In this document: positions 55,535-64,000 of the stretch, in pieces
Position numbering within the stretch: the first letter of the stretch is position 1
Layout: every line of letters begins with the position of its first letter
Origin: Pieris napi
Lineage: Eukaryota; Arthropoda; Insecta; Lepidoptera; Pieridae
Direction: 5' to 3'
NCBI RefSeq assembly: GCF_905475465.1
Contig: NC_062249.1
Location: 508,501-572,500, forward strand
Length of the DNA: 64,000 bases
The notes under the pieces: generated by a model
The model's database searches: none
What the model saw: only the letters and a program-made list of their open reading frames with translations
Told to the model about the DNA's origin: nothing
Made by a program: the position numbers and the translations under genes

Positions 55535-56560
55535 AATTATATTAATTTAAATAAATTTAGTCTTTGCTGGCCTAGTCCCACTACATAGTATTTTTACAGT
55601 AATTCGGAAGTATGACCACTAACTTAACGTGTAATGTAGTTGTTAGTATAAATCTCTAATCATGTATTTAAGATTTCATATATTATAAATTATTTCAATG
55701 GAGATGGAATTATTGGTAGCTAACATAGGGACCCAAAATAAACTGGCTCGGACTTAATATGATAAAGTTACTATAACAACCAACGCAGTATTGAACTGGA
55801 CAAATCTTTGACCGAACAAGAGCACACCTCGCTTTAAAATCAAATAAAATTTAATGTAAGGTATAAGTTTTCACATTCTAACTAGCTCCAGCTTCTGCAG
55901 TCCAAATGTATAATGTTAAAATAACTGGATTTCTAGAGCGTATCAAGATCAAACTGGTACTTTCAAGTTGGACCTATCATGGTATATCTGCAGAAACCAA
56001 ACTTAATTTTCTGTATCTTACACGTGACATAGACGGATAAATATATTCTAAGAATTATGATACTTTACCGTTATAAAAAACTTCGTACATTATAGTAGAT
56101 TTTTCATTAAATGATTTTGTAATATTTATGCTTAGATATATAACTCTCAACTTATGAATAATTCATAAATAGAAGATATAAGATACGTACCTTTTTTTTA
56201 AGGCCAAAACAAATTGACTGACATTTATATATTATGACCGGAGTTAAGATCGGTGGCGGATGTTGTAGGGATGTTCAAATATATGTTAAATGAAACTCTT
56301 TCTTTGAAGCCGGGTGTCACCTGGCTTTAATCGGTTAAAATGTTATAACTAACATAAAATTGCGACGCTGGATTAACAAAAAACTAACTTGGCTTATTTG
56401 AGGGTTCTTAACCTATGTGACACTTTAATAAAAGTGTAGTCGACCTATTGGACATTATCGGAAACGAGAATGATATTACAATTTACGAGTGTGGGAAAAA
56501 CTGAAGGGCTCGTATTGGCTTTAAGTGTGCGGTAATTGCTAACATTTGGTTTGCGCTTCT
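55535..56560. other. No recognised feature
   Basis: AT-rich. Nothing is supported. Confidence 0.4.
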
Positions 56561-56562
56561 AA

Positions 56563-56920
56563 TCTATATATATATAATGAAAATGGTCTTCGTTTGAGGC
56601 TCCATCACGTCTAAACCAATGATCGTATCGACATGAAACTACCACCATTCGATGCGAAATTTCGAATTCTAACGTTCCTTCATTTTTTATTGCTGTTTTA
56701 CTTTTATGAAAATTTATCCATACGGACTTCACCGCGGAAACATTCGGGGAGGCTTCCTAGAACCTCTAAACGTCAACTGTTAAAAACTCGATTTTCGAAA
56801 TATTTCAATTTTCTTAGCGGGAAGTTAAAAAGAAGAATAATAAAAATATGAAAAAAAATAAAATAATGAAACATCAAATTTATTTTAATTCGTCCAGCAA
56901 AGCGGGCGCGAAACGGCTAG
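56563..56920 (+). mobile_element. Non-autonomous Helitron, 358 bp
   Basis: Starts TCTATATATATATAATGAAA after a host A (56562) and ends GGGCGCGAAACGGCTAG before a host T (56921). This satisfies TC start, CTRR end and insertion between A and T. A weak GC-rich stem (CGTCCAGC/GCGGGCG) precedes the end. A 72-codon open frame inside has no recognisable domain and no Rep/helicase is present. Confidence 0.8.
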
Positions 56921-56924
56921 TTAT

Positions 56925-57340
56925 TAAATATATACGTAACTTAACTAATGCTAGGTTACATAAACCTGGAAGATTTTTTAAGAATACATTTACGTACAGA
57001 AGCCCATACGATAGTGTCTATTAAAATTCCATTTAAAATATAAAATTATGATTACATTAATAACTAATATTTTAAAAAATAAATATTGTTTTCTAATCTC
57101 CGTCCCACAAATCGATTCAGCGTAAACCGGTAAAGCGTGAAGTGTCGATTGTATACGGAGTATTTCCTCTCATGAAATATTTATTGTGGACTTGGATCGA
57201 TGCATTTCGGAGAAAGAGGTGGACATACTGTCACACGGGTAACGGGTTAGATATGGGCCCTGAATAGTTTGTTTAAGTTGTAAAAAAGTTGGTTGAGATC
57301 GGGTTTTTGAAGTCGTTTAAAAATAGACTTTCTTTTAAGG
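56925..57340. other. No recognised feature
   Basis: AT-rich. Nothing is supported. Confidence 0.4.
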
Positions 57341-57344
57341 TTAA

Positions 57345-57385
57345 TATTAGTCTTAAATTAGGATAGATCGTAATGTTCAATGAGA
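57345..57385 (+). repeat. Short dispersed repeat (LINE 3' UTR scrap)
   Basis: TTAGTCTTAAATTAGGATAG followed by ATCGTAATGTTCAATGA, the counterpart of 33112 and the reverse of 52931-52962. Confidence 0.5.
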
Positions 57386-57389
57386 GAAG

Positions 57390-58140
57390 TGTATTTAATA
57401 AAATGCAAAGAAGTAAAAAGATCTCGCAATAATTGTTTCAATAAGTACGTTTTAAAATCATCATATACTTCACAAATAGGTCGAATCGAGGAAACTATAG
57501 CTGTGAGAGCAAGTAGAGTATTGGAGCTTACTGACGCTGACAAGAAGAATGCTCTGCAAAAAGTGATAATTATCCGGAATGTATAGTGTGATTATCATTT
57601 TTAGAAGTTCGCTTTCCGTCTCGTTATTCTTATACCGAATTAATTGACCTGTGCGAACGGGACAAAACATTCAATACCTATTAAGGTATTTATGAATGAC
57701 AGAGTAAAAATATTTGTATAGAGGTTGTCGTTCATTTTGTTATGAGTTCAAGGAAATACTAATTATGGGATCCACAAAATATTCCTGTTCAGGTGAAGCT
57801 TGAAAAAGGTTTTTCAAATAGTGTCAGCAATTCTTAAAATTTGTGCACAGTGGTTATTTGTCGGTGCATTGTGCGATTGTATGTTTTATTCATTCGAAAC
57901 GATTCCTTACAAAGCTTGAATTTCGCGTGGACATTCAAATATGCAACACAAAATATTCATAAAAGATATAATAGTTTACTGTATCACACACGATTTGTGT
58001 ATTTCTTTAAATTTATACTTATATGTACTGTATATATTAATTGACACAGTCTTTATACACAGTATAGAATTATACAACAGTATTATTCATTGAATTACAC
58101 AAATCCAACAATCAACTATACTTTATTATTACACAATTAA
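57390..58140. other. No recognised feature
   Basis: Open frames on both strands around 57358-57670 are short and without recognisable motifs. No gene is supported. Confidence 0.4.
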
Positions 58141-58144
58141 TGGT

Positions 58145-58412
58145 GAGCAGTGTTGGCCTAGTGGCTTCAGCTTGCCGTCTCCCTGAGGTCGTTGGTTCGA
58201 TCCCCGGCTATGCATCAATGGACTTTATTTCTATGTGCGGATTTAACATTCGCTCGAACGGTGAAGGAAAACATCGTGAGGAAACCGGCTTGCCTTAGAC
58301 CCAAAAAGTCGACGGCGTGTGTCAAGCACAGGAGGTTGATCACCTACTTGCCTATTAGATTGACAAATGATCATTAAACAGAAATCTGAGGCCCAGTTGT
58401 AGCGCCACTGAT
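58145..58412 (+). mobile_element. tRNA-derived SINE, best copy
   Basis: Full order of the family is visible: GAGCAGTG, box A TGGCCTAGTGG (58155-58165), box B GGTTCGATCC (58194-58203), CACCAATGG-like CATCAATGGACTTT, ATGTGCGGATTTAACATTCG, GAACGGTGAAGGAAAACATC, GTGAGGAAACCGGCTTGCC, TTAGACCCAAAAAGTCGACG, TACTTGCCTATTAGATTGAC and finally TGTAGCGCCACTG. The promoter boxes resemble those of a tRNA gene read by RNA polymerase III, but the acceptor stem is absent, so it is a SINE. Confidence 0.93.
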
Positions 58413-58919
58413 TTATTTTTATTATACAATCAATAAATTAAAATGTAATGTTTTTCAGAACTTTATAGTCGTCAGACAACGTCATCATAATTTTGTTGTC
58501 TCTAAGAAACATTATGATCCTATCGGTGGTAAGACTCTTAACATAGAAGGTATAAAGAAATCTAAATTCCATAAATCTCAAACGATTCACGCTTAAAACA
58601 AAACCAAATCCTCCAAAAAGGATAGGAAAGCAATAAATCAGTGCGTAATCAGGCAAATAGTGCGTTAAACTGCGCAATTGTATCGCTAACTTTGGCAGGT
58701 GTCCAACTTAGATGAATGGCGTTAAGGGGAAGGTACAATATCCAGCCTTATCACTCTTTAGATTGGTTTGTAATTAGTTATTATTTTTATAAAATATTTA
58801 CTCATACTGAGCTTCTCGCTAGATCTTCCATTCTTTGTTATCCTAGAGTTATTAGAAATAAAAGTATTTTACAAGCGTACTTACGGGTCGCTCTTACAAC
58901 TTAATGAACTAAAATTGAT

Positions 58920-59400
58920 GAAAATATTTATTTATTAACACTTCGTTGCTTTACAATATAAACATAATTAAATGTAAAGGAGGGCAACTGGCGGTCTTAT
59001 CGCTTTCAAGCGATCTCTTCCAGGCAACCACGGTGAAAAAAGAAAAAAATATATTAAATTAGATTAATATTTTTGATCTTATTTAGATTACATATAGTTA
59101 TTAAGAAAAAAAAACTAAACAGGACCAAAAAACAAACTGAACTAATAAAGGATACATGAAAAATAAAAAGTAAAAAGTACACATGAATCATGATAATTTA
59201 ATTTAACATCAGACTCACGTCAGTTAGTAGTTCTAGTACAAAAGTTAGGGATACGATGCGGACAGGTAATGTTTGTGCAGAAGAAATTTAAAAGAAGGAA
59301 TAGGGACAGGAAGTGAATTCCATAGCCTAACTGCAGAAACCTTAACGGACTCAAGAAATGAGGAGTTATGAGATGGGATTTAAAGGATATAGAATATATT
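58920..59400 (-). mobile_element. LINE 3' region, 5'-truncated
   Basis: The reverse strand ends GTTGCCTGGAAGAGATCGCT, GAAAGCGATAAGACCGCCAG, then TTGTAAAGCAACGAAGTGTT and AATAAATAAATA. The GGAAGAGATCGCT...GCGATAAGACCGCC block is a common 3' UTR signature of lepidopteran LINEs. Farther inward, TGGAATTCACTTCCTGTCCC (59297-59320, reverse) is probably the end of the coding part. Confidence 0.6.
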
Positions 59401-59419
59401 TATATATTTTACAACAATC

Positions 59420-60770
59420 TTCCTACTTACGTAACTTTGTGTATCACGCTCTTAATGATGTTTAAGTTTTTATTTACTTCTAATCATTTTTTATTTTGTG
59501 GTTCTTCTTTAAATTCTTCCTTGTTAGTTTGAAATTTTTGTTTTTATGTTTGTTTTAGGACTTATAAATTAATAAATGAAATGTTTATATGCATTTAAAT
59601 TTAATCAATCCGTGTCCTATTACGACAGTACATTGACATTTTACGACATGTACGTCGTTATAATGTTAACTGCCTGCGTAATTTTGTTCCATTATCTTTT
59701 CTGGCCAAGCCCAGACGATATGCTCCTGTTTTGAAATTATTCAAGTATTTATAAAAATACATACATTATCCTTACAGTAGCCAATACTATAATGTTGTAA
59801 ACAATAATATTAAATTCCTAATACTACCGTGAACTCACTCAATTTATTAATATGTCGATAGTGTCGAAGAAGTCTTTGTTAACGGGGATCTGTGCAGCAG
59901 AACAGGTTCTGGCCCTTGGTATCGCAAACAACCTTGGCTTTCGAGGGCTTACATATCCTGGGTTGCTCCCGCCCCAAAGACTTTAAGTATATAGTAGGCC
60001 AAGTGTAAATTATTAACTAGGTACTTTAAAGTGTCATATGTGGTTCTATGTGGTCGGATTTCAGAGTCTGTCATCAACCGTTTCAAAAACTAATCATCTG
60101 CCTTAATAATAAAGAACTAAATCCACGAACTAATTCTCCATGTCCATTATCCACTTAACATGAAGGCGGTAAAAATAAATGAAACCAAATCACTAACAGA
60201 TACGGTTAAATGTTTTACATACTATATTTTCCTGATTTTAACATATAAATACGCTCTTAACAAGTGTATACTACACCTAACTAAAACAACAGTTATCTAG
60301 GCGACGGTTTAGTCATTGAGCTGAGATTAGAAGCCTGATTTATTTATTAACAGTGTATTATGTTTTGTTTGTTTGCCGCTGACGGCCGCTTCCCAATCAT
60401 AAACGATAGTTTATTTGTTACTGAATTGAGATCTAGAACAGTTAGCTGGCTTATTTAGATTTTAGTTAAACATAACAAACAAATAGTATATATATAATAG
60501 ATTGAATATTCGATACGCCGAAAATTTAACTATAGGTGTTCCAGTATAAGCGTAGCTAGCGTCTAATACACAAGGATTTTTTCTATGAAATTTGCAATGA
60601 AACCGAAACTCTTTATTTAATAAAAAGACGTATAAAGACTGAATTGCCTTAATTGAATTAATAAAGGATAAAACATATCTGGAGTGCAAAACTAAAAAAA
60701 TACTGTGGGTATAATTCAGACATGATGACTAATTTCGGTTGTCATATCTAGAGCGCGGATTAAATATGGA
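59420..60770. other. No recognised feature
   Basis: AT-rich, with a GC-richer patch at 59875-59985. No gene or repeat could be assigned. Confidence 0.4.
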
Positions 60771-60774
60771 CATT

Positions 60775-61048
60775 TGAAACAACAAAATGGGCTGTACCTA
60801 CTGAAAAGAGATGTATAGAGAAAAGAAAAGGTGGACAGATCCCGTAAAAGAAGTAGCGGGGAAAAGCTGGATGAATGTTGCTGAAGACAAATGGAAATGG
60901 AAATATATAGAGGAGGCTTTTACCCTAAAAAGGGACTTACAAAACTAGAACACTAACAAAACTAAGCTTAATTTTAAGAACCTATACTTACAACTAAACA
61001 ATTATTGTATGGATTAATTAATGCAGCTTTAAAAATAATAATAATACT
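60775..61048 (+). mobile_element. LINE family G 3' end (RTE-like C-terminus)
   Basis: Reads SWMNVAEDKWKWK and EEAFTLKRDL near the end, preceded by a basic KRRWTD-like stretch, and followed by a (TAA)n tail (61033-61047). It is the counterpart of 12990-13285, and the shared noncoding segment before the tail (TTGTATGGATTAAT...GCTTTAA) also matches. Confidence 0.7.
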
Positions 61049-61049
61049 T

Positions 61050-61660
61050 AATAAAATTTACCTCAGTAACGTAAAAGCATACAAGAAGCTGTCCCAATTA
61101 TAATATCTTTTTCACATACTAAACGCTCATTCATGCAAAATAGCTTGAAATAAACGCTTGCTAATCCACTAACAATTTTAGACATTTTGGAGTCACGCTT
61201 TGTGTGGCTGAAAGCACCTGAAAATACGTTTATCTTACAATAGACACAAATTTATAACCAACGTTGCTGTAATATTGTATTAATTAATTTTCCCATGTCA
61301 AGTGTTCAATCGCTAGTTTAGTAATTAATTCATCAATATTATAATGAATTATCTATATGTATGTACGTTAATTAAAATGTCAGGGTGTGGAACCTTCGGC
61401 AATTAGGTGCACGAGTTGGTTATAATTCAATTAATGTCGTTATCTCAAGGGGCCAATTTTGAGTTCCCGTGATCGTATTAGAACTAGGGAGACGGAAAAT
61501 CTTTGATATAATTGTATTGTATTAAATTGGGGTACTATATTTAGGAAAGGTAATTCCATCTATTTAAAAGGCTCTATGAATATCGAATCTCTTAATCACT
61601 TTTCTTTACTGGCACAACCGACTGGAAACTTATTAGAAAATAATAAAAAAACATTATTAT
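61050..61660. other. No recognised feature
   Basis: AT-rich. Nothing is supported. Confidence 0.4.
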
Positions 61661-61666
61661 ACACAA

Positions 61667-61977
61667 CTTGCTGATCCGGGAAACGTCATTTTGCCATGTA
61701 TATCATTTATAATAAAAAATAGGGGTTGATCGTAGAGGGGTTGTATGTATTTTTTAAGGCTGTATCATAAAAAAATAAATAATAAAAATTATCTAAAAAT
61801 TTAAAAAAATAATAATTTAGGGGGTGGACTACCCTTAACATTCAGGGGGATGAAAAATAGATGTTGTCCGATTCTCAGACATACCCAATATGCACACAAA
61901 ATTTCATGAGGATCGGTCAAGCCGTTCCGGAGGAGTTTAACTACTAACACCGCGGCACGAGAATTTTATATGTTAGA
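61667..61977 (-). mobile_element. Non-autonomous Helitron, 311 bp
   Basis: The reverse strand starts TCTAACATATAAAATTCTCG and ends GGCAAAATGACGTTTCCCGG followed by ATCAGCAAG. That end (forward CTTG) is a changed CTRR. The body is shared with 40220-40575, including GTTGTCCGATTCTCAGACAT and CAAGCCGTTCCGGAGGAGTT. It has no coding capacity. Confidence 0.75.
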
Positions 61978-62009
61978 TATACAGAATATTTAGGTAAAGT
62001 AAAGTGCAC

Positions 62010-62045
62010 TAGCCCCCACACTAGGATTCCCTGTGTTGTGGGCAG
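62010..62045 (-). repeat. LINE 3' end scrap
   Basis: CCCCCACACTAGGATTCCCT followed by GTGTTGTGGGC is the reverse counterpart of the block at 17743-17767. Confidence 0.45.
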
Positions 62046-62350
62046 CCAGTCTCTTCCTTTTGACATGTTCACTGTATTTTACTTTATGATATCTACATAA
62101 CACAAGTTTATATTTAAACTATTATTGCACAATAAGACTATTTTCTGTATCAGCATATTACAGGTTGACTAAATATTGTTTGAGACTTTTAGTAAATGTA
62201 TGTAATGTGAGTTTTGAAACTTTAGTGATAATTTTGTTATTAAGGAAGTGGTTTTAGATGTAAGAACCTCGGAAGTAGAAAAAACTATTGTATAGGTAAA
62301 GTACATTATAATACCTTCAAAGCCTTGGTTATAGCATAAATGTTAACATC

Positions 62351-62382
62351 ATATAGGGATAATATAGGGATAATATAGGGAT
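62351..62382. repeat. 11-bp tandem repeat, three copies
   Basis: ATATAGGGATA is repeated three times without interruption. Confidence 0.85.
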
Positions 62383-62465
62383 CAGAAATGGTCCTTACAT
62401 CAAAAACAAACATCCTACATAAAGCAGATGCAAATGCTAGCATACATTTTTTTAATAACACGAGG

Positions 62466-62692
62466 AGTTATACCTGCAGCTGAGTTTCATCATCGGACGT
62501 CATCACCTCGACGCCCTCACACATGAGCCGCGGTTTCTGCGGCGAACCACCACTATGTGGAACCAGCTGACCCCTGAAGTATTTCCGAACCAATTCGACT
62601 TAGTGTCCTTTAAGAAAACAGCGTACTAATTCTTAAAAGGCCGGCAACGCACTTGCGAGCCTCTGCTCGTTTGTCCCGTGTTTTATATAAAA
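62466..62692 (+). mobile_element. LINE 3' fragment
   Basis: Same family as 19490-22835: TTATACCTGCAGCTGAGTTT, CATCATCGGACGTC, CGAACCACCACTATGTGGAA, CCAGCTGACCCCTGAAGTAT, TTCCGAACCAATTCGACTTA and GGCCGGCAACGCACTTGCGA. About 60 bases before the end are deleted, and a short TATAAAAAAG replaces the poly(A). Confidence 0.9.
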
Positions 62693-62699
62693 AAGAGAC

Positions 62700-63585
62700 C
62701 ATTGACAATATTTAGCCTCCTAGCATGGTATTATTGTGGAATATGGATTTATCTTTGTTCTGAGTAACTTTTACTTTGACCTGGTGTTTGCAAGTGATGT
62801 CGCGGGCAAAGTTTGTCCGTTGCTAATGATTCCAGGGGTCAGTCGACGTGCTCACCCGTTTCCTGCGTGACTTATCCCGCAATACACAAATACACGGATG
62901 CACGTGACCATGAATGATTATGTATTTCTTCCCAAATATCTATTGTTAGAGCTCATTATAGATATATTGGGCAATTTAAACCTCACCTAGTATCTATCCG
63001 TAGCCGTCAAATCAGTGGCTTTTCCTCTTCTCATGCACAGGTTACCAGGAAATTCTTGCTCTGTCAACTCCTCGTTTACCTAATTAATCTAAAGATATAA
63101 AACAAAGTCGTGTTAGTTACACCACTTATAACTCAAGATTGGCTGGACCGATGTTAGTTATCTCTTTTTTGGTGGATTCTTCTTCGCTTCTCCGCTTCGC
63201 GCTCTCCTAATAGCAGAATAAGTAATAACAATAAATAAATTAATTAATTTTACGAAAGCAAACAACATGTGGTGCCATCTGTTGACAAAACTATGCATAA
63301 TTTTACATCGAATTCGTGTCAGTTCAAGAAACACCAATCTTGAGGTGTATGAGAAGATGCATAACCAGGCTTTGGTCTTGATCGAAGACATGTGTTACGT
63401 CATCAATGTTGTATATCAGAAAGTTCTTTGACAGTATCGCAATATTGGCGCTAGAGAGAAGAGGCCTAATGTGTATAACTGCCATTCTTCTTTTAAAGCA
63501 TTAAAACATTTCTGTTTTTGCGAAAAAAAGTTGTATTAATGTTAACCTTAATGAAATCCTAAAATAAGTTTAACTAAAGTTAACA
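62700..63585. other. Unassigned, possibly the body of a Helitron
   Basis: No gene was recognised. The sequence upstream of the Helitron-like terminus at 63633 may belong to that element, but its 5' end could not be located. Confidence 0.35.
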
Positions 63586-63589
63586 CGAT

Positions 63590-63633
63590 ATTATTAGACT
63601 GTAAGGTAGAACGAAGTTCGTCGAGTCAGCTAG
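63590..63633 (+). mobile_element. Helitron-like 3' terminus
   Basis: GAACGAAGTTCGTCGAGTCA followed by GCTAG and a host T. The CTAG end after GTCAG is shared with the Helitron at 40220 (reverse strand), and GAACGAAGTTC is a small palindrome at the expected hairpin position. The 5' end is unknown. Confidence 0.5.
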
Positions 63634-63639
63634 TATCAT

Positions 63640-64000
63640 ATCATACTATAATTTTGTAAGAATTCCATGTTTTGTTAAACGTATAACCATAAGATTTTTG
63701 TGCCACGAACCGTAAAATGTAGCAAGAGCAGAACCGGTATTTTTGTTGTTTAACTTCGCTAAGTAAAAGGTTAAAGATCTGTCAAGAAAACTGAAGTAAA
63801 ACCCATAATTTTCCGCGACCATTAAACAAATTGATGATTCAGCTTCAGGCGCACCCGCAGCCTGATTTATTATGGCCACTACGACTTATTTATTGCTGAG
63901 AGTTATGTGAAAATTGTAAATAGCCGACGGGACAAATTACCTTAACCGCTTTCCCAGAGAAACGGCTCAATTCCTTATCGAATTTTAAAGTATTTTAAAT
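63640..64000. other. No recognised feature
   Basis: AT-rich to the window end. An open frame at 63646-63879 on the reverse strand has no recognisable motif. Confidence 0.4.

Noticed and set aside
57380..57586. 68-codon ORF as a coding exon
   Set aside because: Lysine- and arginine-rich but without a recognisable domain or splice support, and it lies next to a LINE 3' UTR scrap.
58145..58230. tRNA gene
   Set aside because: Boxes A and B are present, but acceptor and anticodon stems do not form, and the unit continues into a shared SINE body. The same applies to the heads at 31135, 41679, 51597 and 18149.

Overview
The window looks like nuclear DNA of a moth or butterfly (Lepidoptera). It is AT-rich, has long gene-free stretches, and is filled with repeat types common in that order. 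These are a Jockey/CR1-group LINE ending in the GGCCGGCAACGCACT...GGTGAGCCTCCTG 3' sequence, a tRNA-derived SINE with the GGTTCGATCCCCGGC box B, small Helitrons ending in GTCAGCTAGT, and several RTE-like LINE ends with (TAA)n tails. No bacterial, organellar or viral gene was recognised. The order-level assignment is inferred from repeat content, not from a marker gene.

Only one host-type gene is supported: a three-exon gene on the + strand (49641-51898; exons 49641-50001, 50909-51025, 51648-51898). It encodes about 242 residues with an N-terminal Myb/SANT-like DNA-binding domain and a charged C-terminal helix. Its introns hold a small MITE, LINE debris and a SINE that ends 50 bases before the last acceptor.

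Two almost full copies of one LINE lie in the same orientation. Copy A (19490-22835) has at least four frame-breaking deletions. Copy B (35058-38441) has an uninterrupted endonuclease plus reverse-transcriptase frame of 984 codons counted from a GTG. Both run into their poly(A) tails with no 3' UTR. At least eight further 3' fragments of this family are scattered through the window. The SINE has about nine copies or fragments. Other LINE-end families (called C to G here) were defined by comparing copies within the window.

The most unusual region is 7338-9748. Its ends are inverted repeats of about 105 bp that share a stretch of reading frame. Inside are five tandem 128-bp units, each carrying a perfect 8-bp GC-rich hairpin, then a long imperfect palindrome. 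After these comes an array of seven short hairpins whose stems differ by compensating changes while nearly all loops keep the GNRA pattern, and finally AATAAA with an (ATTC)3 tail. I cannot match this to a named element. It is my best candidate for something undescribed, probably a structured RNA-producing or retroposed unit inside a non-autonomous DNA element.

Other notable structures are a 1.44-kb foldback element with two arms of about 660 bp (43193-44631), a pogo-like MITE nested in a LINE fragment with a TA duplication (54017-54195), a 37-bp LINE-tail insertion with a 10-bp target duplication (54299-54335), a three-unit 72-bp tandem repeat (34278-34493), a 95-bp palindromic MITE (55438-55532), and three or four small Helitrons. 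Repeat boundaries are read by eye and are approximate unless a junction is described.
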